From the NCBI RefSeq assembly GCF_031843945.1, contig NZ_JAVTJJ010000002.1:816155-880154 (forward strand): DNA of 64,000 nucleotides, written 5' to 3'. The notes below the pieces were generated by a model. It saw nothing but the letters and a program-made list of their open reading frames with translations, did no database searches and was not told where the DNA came from. Source of the DNA: Paracidovorax sp031843945. Its GTDB lineage: Bacteria > Pseudomonadota > Gammaproteobacteria > Burkholderiales > Burkholderiaceae_C. Shown here piece by piece: positions 50,706 through 59,012 of the stretch (position 1 is its first letter; each line of letters starts with the position of its first letter). The position numbers and the translations under genes were made by a program.

Positions 50706-51035
50706 ATGACTTTGCCCCCCTCCCCCGCCCCCTCCGTCACCACCGCGCCGAATGGCGAAGCCGCCAGCGACACCCGCAAGGACTCGCTCATCGAGTACCC
50801 ATCGCAATTTCCCATCAAGGTCATGGGACAGAAGGTGGACGGCTTCGTGGGCGCAGTCACAGAGATGGCCCGGCGCTTCGACCCTACGTTCGATGCCTCC
50901 ACCATCGAGCTGCGCGACAGCCGTGCCGGCAACTATCTGGGCGTGACCATCACCGTCACCGCCACCAGCCGTGAGCAGTTGGACGACCTCTATCGCGCAC
51001 TGTCGTCGCACCCGCTGGTCAAGGTCGTGCTCTAA
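50706..51035 (+). CDS. ybeD: YbeD/DUF493 family protein
   Basis: A 109-residue ACT-like small protein. Conserved segments are IEYPSQFPIKVMGQKVDGFV, FDASTIELRDSRAGNYLGVT, ITVTATSREQLDDLYRALSS and HPLVKVVL. The family is regulatory in appearance and of unknown biochemical role, and it characteristically precedes lipB, as here (9-base gap). Confidence 0.95.
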   Translation: MTLPPSPAPSVTTAPNGEAASDTRKDSLIEYPSQFPIKVMGQKVDGFVGAVTEMARRFDPTFDASTIELRDSRAGNYLGVTITVTATSREQLDDLYRALSSHPLVKVVL

Positions 51036-51044
51036 CACTTGCGA

Positions 51045-51758
51045 ATGAATTCGGCCGGTGCCATGCACGCGCTTCATCTGGGTCGTGTGGATTACGCAGA
51101 AACGCTGCAGGCCATGCAGCGCTTCACGCAGGACCGCGGCGAGGACACGCCCGATGCGCTCTGGATTTGCGAGCACCCGCCGCTCTACACACAAGGCTTG
51201 GCCGGCAAACCCGACCATCTGCTAGCCCCCGCTGACATTCCCGTGGTGGCCAGCAACCGGGGCGGGCAAGTGACCTACCACGGCCCGGGCCAGGTGGTGG
51301 CCTACCCGTTGATCGACCTGCGCCGCGCCGGTTACTTCGTCAAAGAATACGTCTATCGCATCGAAGAGGCCGTCATCCGCACGCTGGACCATTTCGGTGT
51401 GACGGGGCACCGCGTGGGCGGGGCGCCCGGCATCTATGTGCGACTGGACGACCCCGCCAGCCACGCGTTGCTGCCGCAGCGCCCGCAGCGAGCCAGCGCC
51501 ACCGGCCTGGCGGCAGCGGCGCCCGACTTCACCGGCCTGGGCAAGATCGCCGCATTGGGCATCAAGGTGACGCGGCACTGCACCTACCACGGTGTAGCTT
51601 TGAACGTGGATATGGACCTTGAACCCTATTCGCGCATCAACCCTTGCGGATATGCAGGCCTTGCCACGGTGGACCTTTCTACAATCGGGGTCCAAACCAC
51701 CTGGGACGAAGCCGCCGCCGTACTGGCGCGGCAGTTGGCCTCACGCCTCGCACCCTGA
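51045..51758 (+). CDS. lipB: Octanoyl-[ACP]:protein N-octanoyltransferase LipB
   Basis: LipB (237 residues) transfers octanoate from acyl carrier protein to lipoyl domains. The substrate-binding motif is SNRGGQVTYHGPGQVVAYPL. The catalytic Lys lies in GLGKIAALGIKVTRHCTYHG and the catalytic Cys in RINPCGYAGLATVDL. A Pro/Ala insertion (residues about 145-165, HALLPQRPQRASATGLAAA) lengthens the usual loop. ATG 51045 is preferred to the in-frame TTG at 51039. The lipA gene follows after 15 bases. Confidence 0.96.
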   Translation: MNSAGAMHALHLGRVDYAETLQAMQRFTQDRGEDTPDALWICEHPPLYTQGLAGKPDHLLAPADIPVVASNRGGQVTYHGPGQVVAYPLIDLRRAGYFVKEYVYRIEEAVIRTLDHFGVTGHRVGGAPGIYVRLDDPASHALLPQRPQRASATGLAAAAPDFTGLGKIAALGIKVTRHCTYHGVALNVDMDLEPYSRINPCGYAGLATVDLSTIGVQTTWDEAAAVLARQLASRLAP

Positions 51759-51773
51759 TCTCCAAGACCTGCC

Positions 51774-52754
51774 ATGAGTACTTCCGAAGTCGTGCGCGAA
51801 GCACAATCCTCCGTCGACTACAACCCGCTGGCCAAGCAAAAGGCAGCTGCCAAGCTGTCGCGCATTCCCATCAAGGTCGAGCGCGGCGAGGTACTGAAAA
51901 AGCCCGACTGGATCCGCGTGAAGGCAGGCTCGCCCACCACCCGGTTCTATGAGATCAAGGACATCCTGCGCGAGCACAAGCTGCACACGGTGTGCGAAGA
52001 GGCGTCCTGCCCCAACATCGGCGAATGCTTTGGCAAGGGCACGGCCACGTTCATGATCATGGGGGACAAGTGCACGCGCCGCTGCCCGTTCTGCGATGTG
52101 GGCCATGGCCGGCCCGACCCGCTCGACAAGGACGAGCCGCTGAACCTGGCGCGCACCATCGCCGCGTTGAAGCTCAAGTACGTGGTGATCACCAGCGTGG
52201 ACCGCGACGACCTGCGCGACGGGGGCAGCGGGCACTTCGTCGAATGCATCGAAAACATCCGCGCACTCTCGCCCACCACGCAGATCGAAATTCTGGTGCC
52301 CGACTTCCGCGGCCGCGACGATCGTGCGCTCGAAATTCTGAAGGCCGCGCCGCCCGACGTGATGAACCACAACCTGGAAACCGCGCCTCGCTTGTACAAA
52401 GAAGCGCGCCCGGGTTCGGACTACCAGTTCAGCCTGAACCTGCTCAAGAAGTTCAAGGCGCTGCACCCCAGCGTGCCCACCAAGAGCGGCATCATGGTGG
52501 GCCTGGGTGAGACCGACGAAGAGATCCTGCAGGTGATGCGCGACATGCGTGAGCACGACATCAACATGCTGACCATCGGCCAGTACCTGGCGCCCAGCAA
52601 CAGCCACCTGCCCGTGCGCCGCTACGTGCACCCCGACACCTTCAAGATGTACGAAGAAGAGGCCTACAAGATGGGCTTCACGCACGCGGCCGTCGGCGCG
52701 ATGGTGCGATCGAGCTACCACGCGGACCAGCAGGCGCACGCGGCTGGCGTCTGA
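51774..52754 (+). CDS. lipA: Lipoyl synthase (radical SAM)
   Basis: LipA (326 residues) inserts two sulfurs into octanoyl-lipoyl domains. The auxiliary Fe-S cluster cysteines are in VCEEASCPNIGECFG, and the radical-SAM CX3CX2C is CTRRCPFC. The C-terminal RSSYHADQQ carries the conserved serine ligand. Length is normal. It is the last gene of ybeD-lipB-lipA and ends at a terminator. Confidence 0.98.
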   Translation: MSTSEVVREAQSSVDYNPLAKQKAAAKLSRIPIKVERGEVLKKPDWIRVKAGSPTTRFYEIKDILREHKLHTVCEEASCPNIGECFGKGTATFMIMGDKCTRRCPFCDVGHGRPDPLDKDEPLNLARTIAALKLKYVVITSVDRDDLRDGGSGHFVECIENIRALSPTTQIEILVPDFRGRDDRALEILKAAPPDVMNHNLETAPRLYKEARPGSDYQFSLNLLKKFKALHPSVPTKSGIMVGLGETDEEILQVMRDMREHDINMLTIGQYLAPSNSHLPVRRYVHPDTFKMYEEEAYKMGFTHAAVGAMVRSSYHADQQAHAAGV

Positions 52755-52804
52755 ATCGGCAGCGCACAGCCACCGGGCGGTGGCAAGCGCCCGCCACGCA
52801 CATC

Positions 52805-52837
52805 AAAGCGCCCCGCAGCCATGCGGCGGCGCTTTTT
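52805..52837 (+). terminator. Rho-independent terminator after lipA
   Basis: AAGCGCC...GCGGCGGCGCTT encloses a CCGCA/TGCGG inner stem, followed by six T, about 50 bases past the lipA stop. Confidence 0.88.
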
Positions 52838-52870
52838 TCATGGCCCTTGCATTTCAGGCGTTTTATGAGT

Positions 52871-52926
52871 CAAATTGGCCCGTAGCGCTTTACCCATAAG
52901 CGCTAGCAGCTATTATTTTAATAGCA
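52871..52926 (+). repeat. Interspersed two-hairpin repeat, copy 7
   Basis: It contains TTGGCCCGTAGCGCTTTACC, CATAAGCGCTAGCA and GCTATTA-TTT-TAATAGC. It abuts the ptsI stop codon. Confidence 0.88.
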
Positions 52927-54684
52927 TCACACCTGTGCCAACAGCGCTGCCGGGTCGTCCGACGCCAGCACCTGTTCAGCCCATAGAGCCAGCTTGCGCG
53001 TGTCGGCTCGCAGCACCTCCTGCTTCACGGCCAGGATCTGCGCCGGATGCATCGAGAAGCTGCGCAGGCCCAGGCCCAGCAGCAGGCGCGTCATGGTCAC
53101 GTCGCCTGCGGTTTCGCCGCAAACGCACACGCTCTTGCCCAATGCCGTGCCTGCGGTAATCACGTCGGCCACCAGGCGCAGAACGGCCGGGTGCAGCGGG
53201 TCGTACAGGTGCGCCACGGCTTCGTCCACGCGGTCGATGGCCAACGTGTACTGGATCAGATCGTTCGTGCCGATCGACAGGAAATCGAAGTACTGCAGAA
53301 AGCTGCGCACGATGAGCGCTGCGGCCGGCACCTCGATCATGGCGCCCAGTTGCACCGGGCCGTAGGTGGCGCCGCGCGCGTCCAGTTCGGCGCGGGCCAG
53401 CTCGACCTGCGCCAGGGTCTGGCGGATCTCGCTCACGTGCGCCAGCATCGGAAACAGCAGGTTCACCGGCCCGTGCGCCGCTGCCCGCAGCACTGCGCGC
53501 AATTGCGTACGGAACATGGCGGGGTCAGCCAGGCTCCAGCGGATGGCGCGCAGGCCGAGCGCGGGGTTCAGGTGCGTGTCTTTATGGCCCTTGTCAAGCG
53601 GCTTGTCGGCACCCACGTCGATGGTGCGCAGTGTGACGGGCAGGCCCTGCATGCCCTCGACCGCCTCGCGATAAGCCTGGTACTGCGCCTCTTCGTCGGG
53701 CAGATGGCCCGTCTTGCCCATGAACATGAATTCGCTGCGGAACAGGCCCACGCCAGCGGCGCCCGCGCGCACGGCGACCGCCGCGTCGGCCGGCTGCTCG
53801 ATGTTGGCCAGCAGCTCGATGGTCTGGCCGTCCAGCGTGACGGCCGGCGTGTGCCGCAGGCGCGACAGCCGTTCGCGCTCGAGCGAGCCCTGGCGCTGCC
53901 TGAAACCGTATTCCGCCAGGATGATGGCGGAAGGATCGACGATGACCACGCCCGCGTCGCCGTCGATGATGACCCAGTCGTCCTGCCGCACCAGCTGGCT
54001 GGCGGCCCGCGCACCCACCACGGCCGGAATGTCCATGCTGCGCGCGACGATGGCGGTGTGCGATGTCTTGCCGCCCACATCGGTCACGAAGCCGGCGAAC
54101 ACGCTGCGCTTGAACTGCAGCATGTCGGCGGGCGACAAATCGTGCGCCACCAGCACCAGCGGCACGTCCACCGTGTCGTCCAGCAGCAGGTCTTGCGACG
54201 TCTTGCGGCGCGCGCTGCTCGGCGGCGGCGCCACCGGGCTGGCCACGCCTTTCATGTGCCGCAGGATGCGCTCGACCACCTGCTCGAGGTCGGCCTTGCG
54301 CTCGCGCAGGTACTCGTCTTCCATCTCGTCGAACTGGCGCGCGATGATCTCCAGCTGCGTGGTCAGCGCCCATTCGGCGTTGTAGAGCCGGTCGGTGATC
54401 CAGTGCTTGACGCCGCTGACCAATGCCTCGTCCTGCAGCAGCATCAGGTGCACGTCCAGCAGCGCGGCCAGCTCGGGCGGCGCGTCGTGCGGCATTTCGG
54501 CCTGCAGGCGCTGCAGCTCTTCGATCACGGCATTGCGCCCGTTGCGCACCCGCACGATCTCTGCGGCGACCTGGTCGGCCTCGATGAAGTAGTGCACCAC
54601 GTCCACGCGGCTGGATGCGACCAGCACCGCCCGGCCGATGGCGATGCCCCGCGAGACGGGCAGGCCGTGAATGGAGAAGGTCAT
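52927..54684 (-). CDS. ptsI: PTS enzyme I (phosphoenolpyruvate-protein phosphotransferase)
   Basis: A 585-residue enzyme that takes phosphate from PEP and passes it to HPr. The phospho-histidine is His209 in GGKTSHTAIVAR. The PEP-binding barrel includes SEFMFMGKTGHLPDEEAQ, and the catalytic cysteine lies in CVCGETAGD. The residue-150 linker (ASPVAPPPSSARRK) is unusually Pro/Ala-rich. It is the last gene of the EIIA-HPr-EI set. No EIIB/EIIC permease is in the window, so a regulatory PTS is likely. Confidence 0.96.
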   Translation of the reverse strand: MTFSIHGLPVSRGIAIGRAVLVASSRVDVVHYFIEADQVAAEIVRVRNGRNAVIEELQRLQAEMPHDAPPELAALLDVHLMLLQDEALVSGVKHWITDRLYNAEWALTTQLEIIARQFDEMEDEYLRERKADLEQVVERILRHMKGVASPVAPPPSSARRKTSQDLLLDDTVDVPLVLVAHDLSPADMLQFKRSVFAGFVTDVGGKTSHTAIVARSMDIPAVVGARAASQLVRQDDWVIIDGDAGVVIVDPSAIILAEYGFRQRQGSLERERLSRLRHTPAVTLDGQTIELLANIEQPADAAVAVRAGAAGVGLFRSEFMFMGKTGHLPDEEAQYQAYREAVEGMQGLPVTLRTIDVGADKPLDKGHKDTHLNPALGLRAIRWSLADPAMFRTQLRAVLRAAAHGPVNLLFPMLAHVSEIRQTLAQVELARAELDARGATYGPVQLGAMIEVPAAALIVRSFLQYFDFLSIGTNDLIQYTLAIDRVDEAVAHLYDPLHPAVLRLVADVITAGTALGKSVCVCGETAGDVTMTRLLLGLGLRSFSMHPAQILAVKQEVLRADTRKLALWAEQVLASDDPAALLAQV

Positions 54685-54775
54685 GCCAGCGGCCTCCGTA
54701 CCGCTTGCGGCAAGCCGCCATCAGCCGCGGGGCCGTGAGGCTGCAGCCGGAGCAGAGCGGGAATGCCCGCCCGCA

Positions 54776-55045
54776 TCATTCGCCTTCGCCGAACTTGCCG
54801 TCGATCAAGGCCAGCAGCGCGTCCATGGCTTCCTGTTCGCGCGTGCCATCGGTTTCCAGCTCGACCGTTGATCCCAGGCCGGCGGCCAGCATCATCACGC
54901 CCATGATGCTCTTGGCATTGATGCGGCGGTCGCCCCGCGACAGCCAGACATCGCACGGAAAACTGCCGGCCAGCTTGGTGAGCTTGGCGGAGGCCCGGGC
55001 ATGCAGGCCGAGCTTATTGCTGATGGTGATAGTTTTCTTGATCAT
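54776..55045 (-). CDS. ptsH: HPr phosphocarrier protein
   Basis: An 89-residue phosphocarrier. The active-site histidine is His15 in GLHARASAK, and there is a Ser46-region site (KSIMGVMMLAA) like that phosphorylated by HPr kinase. HPr kinase genes occur in many betaproteobacteria, but hprK is not in this window. Its ATG lies inside the end of the EIIA gene, a 32-base overlap in another frame, so translation is probably coupled. Confidence 0.96.
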   Translation of the reverse strand: MIKKTITISNKLGLHARASAKLTKLAGSFPCDVWLSRGDRRINAKSIMGVMMLAAGLGSTVELETDGTREQEAMDALLALIDGKFGEGE

Positions 55046-55466
55046 TGTGAGACCGTCGGATCTGATTCTGGGGCGCCGAGATAGCCACCTGCATCACGCC
55101 TTGGGTGCCGCCGACCACGGCGCGCGCCACCAGCGCATCCAGCGGCTCGGTGCGATAGCTCACGGCGCGCAACAACATGGGCAGGTTGACGCCGCAGACC
55201 AGCCGCGACGTGTGCCCGTCCACCAGCCGCTGGGCCACGTTGCAGGGCGTGGCGCCGAACACGTCAGTCAGCACCAGCGTGGGCCGGTCGCCATATCGGT
55301 CCATCATGATGCGGGCCGAAGCCAGGGACTCTTCCGGCGACGCGGCGGGATGCACGTCAAGGGCCTCCACGTCGTCGGCGCAGTCGGCGAACACATGCAG
55401 CGCGCATTCGCGCAGGGCATGGGCCAGGGGGGCATGGGCGATGAGGAAGATGCGCGTCGTATTCAT
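55014..55466 (-). CDS. PTS EIIA component of the mannose (ManX-like) family
   Basis: A 150-residue EIIA-Man type domain. The phosphorylatable histidine is probably His11 in IFLIAHAPLAHALRECA. The segments LTDVFGATPCNVAQRL and GVNLPMLLRAVSYR are family-typical. Without EIIB/C partners it probably acts as a phosphorylation-state sensor. The C-terminus (QNQIRRSHNDQENYHHQQ) is encoded where the HPr gene already begins, a 32-base overlap; a less conserved tail is therefore expected. Confidence 0.9.
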   Translation of the reverse strand: MNTTRIFLIAHAPLAHALRECALHVFADCADDVEALDVHPAASPEESLASARIMMDRYGDRPTLVLTDVFGATPCNVAQRLVDGHTSRLVCGVNLPMLLRAVSYRTEPLDALVARAVVGGTQGVMQVAISAPQNQIRRSHNDQENYHHQQ

Positions 55467-55557
55467 GTCAGGCAGGTGTGGCCCGCATTATGGCGCCCGG
55501 CCCTCGCCCCCGCAGTCGCTCGGCGACCGGGGCGGCATGCCGTCAGCGCCATCCACT

Positions 55558-56106
55558 TCACTGCAGCACCAGCCCGGCGAAGAACGTGTCGGCAGCTTGC
55601 GGGCGTGCCGAGGGCGCATAGACCACCGCGTGATAAAGCCGCACATCACTCCCGTCCAGCTTGGCGAACCAAACAGCGTCGGCGCTGACCGACGTGCCGT
55701 CTGCTCGCTGCCCTTGCGCCACCAGACGTCCGGAGGAAGGCAAGGCCATCGACCCGGCTGGCAGGAACGGCGATAGCGGCGTGGCACCGCCCGGCGGCGC
55801 CACCTGCAGCCGCGCCAGCACAGCGGCGCGCCATTGCTCCAGGGCCGCGTCGGCCTGGGCCGCACCGGGTGCGCGCATGTGCGACACAGCAAAGGTCGCA
55901 CCATCCGCGTCGCAACCCCACAGGGCCAAATCTACCTTGCGGCCGCCCACGTCCACCGACCGCACCGTGTGATCCGGCTTGCAGGGCAGCAGCGCGGTCA
56001 GGCCGACATCTTCCAGCGGCACGCTGCGCCAGTTGAGGGCCGGGCTGCAGCCGACCAGCGTCATCAGGAAAAACGCGGCGAGGCAGGCCATGCGAGGTAA
56101 TGTCAT
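55558..56106 (-). CDS. Hypothetical lipoprotein
   Basis: A 182-residue protein with a signal peptide and lipobox (LAAFFLMTLVGCS). A single globular domain starts WRSVPLEDVGLTALLPCKPD. Internal motifs such as VDLALWGCDADGATFAVSHM and VYAPSARPQAADTFFAGL resemble conserved betaproteobacterial 'transmembrane protein' or lipoprotein families, none of which I can name. The ATG at 56106 starts the signal peptide. It lies upstream of the PTS genes on the same strand, separated by about 90 bases. Confidence 0.75.
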   Translation of the reverse strand: MTLPRMACLAAFFLMTLVGCSPALNWRSVPLEDVGLTALLPCKPDHTVRSVDVGGRKVDLALWGCDADGATFAVSHMRAPGAAQADAALEQWRAAVLARLQVAPPGGATPLSPFLPAGSMALPSSGRLVAQGQRADGTSVSADAVWFAKLDGSDVRLYHAVVYAPSARPQAADTFFAGLVLQ

Positions 56107-56321
56107 GCGGATGATTATGGTGAACGCCTGACGCAGCGCCTGATGCCGGGGCTGATGCAGGTCAACTGCGCAGCAACGCCAGCAGGTCCCATCGAACTTC
56201 TTGCCGCACAGGCAATCCACCGCATTGGTGCGCTTGCCAGCACTGCTGCACAATGCGGCGGGTGTCACCCAGGCGCCTGCGAAGTTGATTTCAACGATAT
56301 CGGGCCGCACCGCAACACGGG

Positions 56322-56840
56322 ATGAAAACCAAGAACATGCGTATCAAACATTGGCTGGCCGGATCCGCACTGGCGGCGTGCGCCGCCGTGGCGGGATGGA
56401 TCTTCCTGGCGGCAGGCACTGCGGCCGCACCGCAGTCCACCTTTGTGCTGCTGGACGGCACGCGCCAGACCACCGCCGACCTGCAGGGCAAGGTCACGCT
56501 GGTGAACTTCTGGGCGACCAGTTGCGTGACCTGCGTGGCCGAAATGCCCGAGATCGTCGCCACGCACCAGAAGTACCGCGAACAAGGTTACGACACGCTG
56601 GCAGTGGCCATGAGCTACGACCCGCCCAGCTACGTCGTCAACTTCGCCGAAACACGCAAGCTGCCCTTCAAGGTCGCCATCGACAACACCGGCGCCGTGG
56701 CCCAGGCCTGGGGCGACGTGAAGCTGACCCCATCGACCTTCATCGTCAACAAGCGTGGCGAGATCGTCAAAACCTACGTGGGCGCCCCAGACTTTCCCGA
56801 ACTGCACAAGCTGATCGAGCGGTTGCTGGCTGAGACTTGA
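56322..56840 (+). CDS. TlpA/ResA-like thioredoxin-fold protein
   Basis: A 172-residue exported thioredoxin-like protein. An N-terminal signal/anchor (HWLAGSALAACAAVAGWIFL) precedes the TlpA domain: FVLLDGTRQTTADLQGKVTL, NFWATSCVTCVAEMPEI (active site CVTC instead of the usual CxPC) and TPSTFIVNKRGEIVKTYVG with the cis-Pro. A reductant or cytochrome c maturation role is likely. A second ATG at 56337 is equally plausible as start. Confidence 0.9.
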   Translation: MKTKNMRIKHWLAGSALAACAAVAGWIFLAAGTAAAPQSTFVLLDGTRQTTADLQGKVTLVNFWATSCVTCVAEMPEIVATHQKYREQGYDTLAVAMSYDPPSYVVNFAETRKLPFKVAIDNTGAVAQAWGDVKLTPSTFIVNKRGEIVKTYVGAPDFPELHKLIERLLAET

Positions 56841-56880
56841 GGCGCTGGGAGAGCCGCAACACGGCGACTGGGTTGAGTGC

Positions 56881-56939
56881 CTTTTAGGCCTACAGCGCTT
56901 ATAGACAGGGCGTCAAACGCTACCTTAATGGTAGCAAAG
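56881..56939 (+). repeat. Interspersed repeat, copy 8 (diverged)
   Basis: It contains TTAGGCCTACAGCGCTTATA, a lengthened spacer, CAAACGCTACC and the second stem GCTACC-TTAAT-GGTAGC. The stem differs in sequence from other copies yet remains fully paired. Confidence 0.7.
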
Positions 56940-57088
56940 CAGCATGCTACCCCTGCAGTGGAAGCACGACTACCGGGCATCTCCGCCGCCGGCAGTGCCT
57001 CGAGCAGCGCCGATTCGTGCCGCTACACTGACTGCTCCTTTTTCTCCTTCGTCAGTCCTGACTCCTGCGCTGACGCACGCCAACGCCC

Positions 57089-57583
57089 GTGGACAACACG
57101 CCTGCTGTCACCCTGATCAATCCCACTCATCCCGACGAGATGAACGCCGTGCGCGCCATCTTTCGTGAATATGGCGAGTCCCTGGGCGTCGACCTGGCCT
57201 TCCAGGACTTTGAGGCGGAACTTGCCACGCTGCCCGGCGACTACGCGCCGCCACGCGGTCATCTGCTGCTGGCGGAGGTGGAGGGCAGCATCGCTGGATG
57301 CTGCGCCCTGCGGCCGCTGGACGCCGCTGACTACCCGAATGCCAGCGAGATGAAGCGCCTCTACGTACGCAAGGCCTTCCGGGGGTTTGGCCTGGGCCGC
57401 CAATTGGCCGAGGCGATGCTGGATGCCGCCCGGCAGGCTGGTTACGCCTGCGTGCTGCTGGACACGCTCGACGGCATGGAGTCGGCGCGTGCGCTGTACG
57501 CCGATCTGGGGTTCGAAGAAATTCCGCCCTACTATCACAGCCCGGTGGAGGGCTCGCACTACCTCAAAGCGGACATCGATTGA
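57089..57583 (+). CDS. GNAT family N-acetyltransferase
   Basis: A 164-residue acyl-CoA acetyltransferase. It has ALRPL..EMKRLYVRKAFRGFGLGRQLAEAML, with the acetyl-CoA pyrophosphate loop RGFGLGR, and the C-terminal ALYADLGFEEIPPYYHSP. The start is the GTG at 57089 (then DNTPAVTLINPTHPDEMNAV), since the family N-terminal strand begins before the first ATG at about 57140. The acceptor is unknown. Confidence 0.87.
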   Translation: MDNTPAVTLINPTHPDEMNAVRAIFREYGESLGVDLAFQDFEAELATLPGDYAPPRGHLLLAEVEGSIAGCCALRPLDAADYPNASEMKRLYVRKAFRGFGLGRQLAEAMLDAARQAGYACVLLDTLDGMESARALYADLGFEEIPPYYHSPVEGSHYLKADID

Positions 57584-57642
57584 CGGGTCGGCTTCAATTG
57601 CACGCCCGCTCCGCATCACGTCGACGCCATTGAGATTCCAAG

Positions 57643-57701
57643 CATTTTGGCCTCTAGCGCTTATCCATCAAGCGTTAGCAGCTACAAACTTAGTAGCATC
57701 A
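57643..57701 (+). repeat. Interspersed two-hairpin repeat, copy 9
   Basis: It contains TTGGCCTCTAGCGCTTATCC, ATCAAGCGTTAGCA and the second stem GCTAC-AAACTTA-GTAGC. It lies in the gap between the GNAT gene and the peroxiredoxin gene. Confidence 0.88.
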
Positions 57702-57844
57702 AAGAATCCAGACTCGGCCGCCTGCCCTAATCAGGCCAGTCGTTAATTTCCCGGATTGGTGGTGAGCGGGCATACCGCCCGCTCTCATTGCGCGACCAGG
57801 CCGATGCGAGCTGCTTCGACCTGGCTGCCAAGGGGTGGCAGGCT

Positions 57845-58351
57845 TCAGCCCTTGGCCTGCGCCAGCAGCGTGGCAGCGTCGCTGACCTCGAACTTGCCTG
57901 GTGCCTCGATGTTGAGCGCTACGACCTTGCCGTCCTTCACCAGCATCGAATAGCGATTGCTGCGCAGGCCCAGTCCCTTGCCGTTCAGATCCAGGGTCAG
58001 GCCCGTCGCCTTGGCAAAAGCGGCGTCCCCGTCGGCCAGCATGCGCACCTTTCCATCCGTCTTCTGATCGCGCGCCCAGGCGCCCATCACAAAGGCATCA
58101 TTCACACTCAGGCACCAGATCTCATCTACACCGGCGGCCTTAAATGCCTCCACTTGCTCCACGTAGCCCGGCACATGCTTGGCCGAGCAGGTGGGGGTGA
58201 ACGCGCCAGGCACGGCGAACAACGCAATGGTCTTTCCAGCCGAGGCCTTGGCCACATCGACCGGATTGGGGCCCAGGCTGCAACCGTTGCCTTCGACTTC
58301 GGAATATTCCATCAGCGTGTTGGCGGGCAGTGAATCACCGACTTTGATCAT
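57845..58351 (-). CDS. Atypical 2-Cys peroxiredoxin (Prx5/Redoxin type)
   Basis: A 168-residue thiol peroxidase reducing H2O2 and organic hydroperoxides. The peroxidatic cysteine is Cys55 in VPGAFTPTCSAKHVPGY. Other cysteines (C24, C80) could serve resolution. The Prx5 hallmark VGDSLPANTLM opens the protein, and SNRYSMLVKDGKV follows. It is a single gene transcribed on the minus strand ahead of the GNAT gene. Confidence 0.95.
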   Translation of the reverse strand: MIKVGDSLPANTLMEYSEVEGNGCSLGPNPVDVAKASAGKTIALFAVPGAFTPTCSAKHVPGYVEQVEAFKAAGVDEIWCLSVNDAFVMGAWARDQKTDGKVRMLADGDAAFAKATGLTLDLNGKGLGLRSNRYSMLVKDGKVVALNIEAPGKFEVSDAATLLAQAKG

Positions 58352-58452
58352 CGCAATCTCCTTGAGTAGCAGTAGTGAAAGTAGAGTGGAACTGAAGAAC
58401 GGCAGGCGAGCAAAGCCTCAACATGCAAGCCCACGCGAAACCCGTTCCGGAA

Positions 58453-58484
58453 ATAAAAAAACGACCCACATTGTGGGTCGTTTT
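58453..58484 (-). terminator. Rho-independent terminator of the S10 ribosomal operon
   Basis: AAAACGACCCACA-TT-GTGGGTCGTTTT forms a near-perfect stem, followed on the minus strand by a long T tract. It lies 36 bases past rpsQ. Confidence 0.92.
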
Positions 58485-58519
58485 CTGAGGCTGTGCCGCT
58501 TGAAGACCTGGAAGGTCGA

Positions 58520-58789
58520 TCAGAGCAGGCCGGCCTTTTGGACCAGACGGGTCGCAACCCAGTTCTTGGTCTTGGAGAGCGGACGGCTCTCGGTGATTTC
58601 GATCGTGTCGCCCAGCTTGTATTCGCCATTTTCGTCATGGGCGTGGTACTTGCTCGACTTGCCCACGATCTTGCCGTAGAGCTCGTGCTTCACACGGCGC
58701 TCGACCAGCACGGTCACAGTCTTCATACGCTTGTCGCTGACCACCTTGCCAATCAAGGTGCGCTTGAGGGATCTTTTAGCTTCCGTCAT
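58520..58789 (-). CDS. rpsQ: 30S ribosomal protein S17
   Basis: An 89-residue protein with the S17 pattern RTLIGKVVSDKRMKTVTVLV and KYHAHDENGEYKLGDTIEIT. It is the last gene of the rplC-to-rpsQ operon, before a terminator. rplN, which often follows S17, is not adjacent here because the strand turns to the terminator. Confidence 0.98.
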   Translation of the reverse strand: MTEAKRSLKRTLIGKVVSDKRMKTVTVLVERRVKHELYGKIVGKSSKYHAHDENGEYKLGDTIEITESRPLSKTKNWVATRLVQKAGLL

Positions 58790-58800
58790 GTGGGCTCCTC

Positions 58801-58998
58801 TTACTTGGCGGCTTGCTTTTGGGCAAGAATGGTTTTGGCACGAGCGATGTCACGACGGGTGATGCTCAGCGTGTTCGTGTTGGCCAGTTGTTGCGTGGCC
58901 TTCTGCATACGCAGACCGAAATGGGCCTTTTGCAAGGACTTGATTTCGGCTTCGATGCCAGCGACGTCTTTTTGGCGCAGTTCAGCAGCTTTGGTCAT
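58801..58998 (-). CDS. rpmC: 50S ribosomal protein L29
   Basis: A 65-residue protein (MTKAAELRQKDVAGIEAEIK) with the helical-hairpin L29 pattern. The ATG at 58998 is preferred to upstream ATGs because it gives the usual length; AGGAGAAT precedes it. Confidence 0.97.
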   Translation of the reverse strand: MTKAAELRQKDVAGIEAEIKSLQKAHFGLRMQKATQQLANTNTLSITRRDIARAKTILAQKQAAK

Positions 58999-59012
58999 TT
59001 CAATTCTCCTGA

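Noticed and set aside
51039..51044. TTG start for lipB six bases upstream
   Set aside because: The ATG at 51045 is in frame, only two codons later, and a more usual start.
3024..57701. Repeat copies considered as a CRISPR array
   Set aside because: Copies are scattered over 54 kb in both orientations with no regular spacing, and no cas genes are present.
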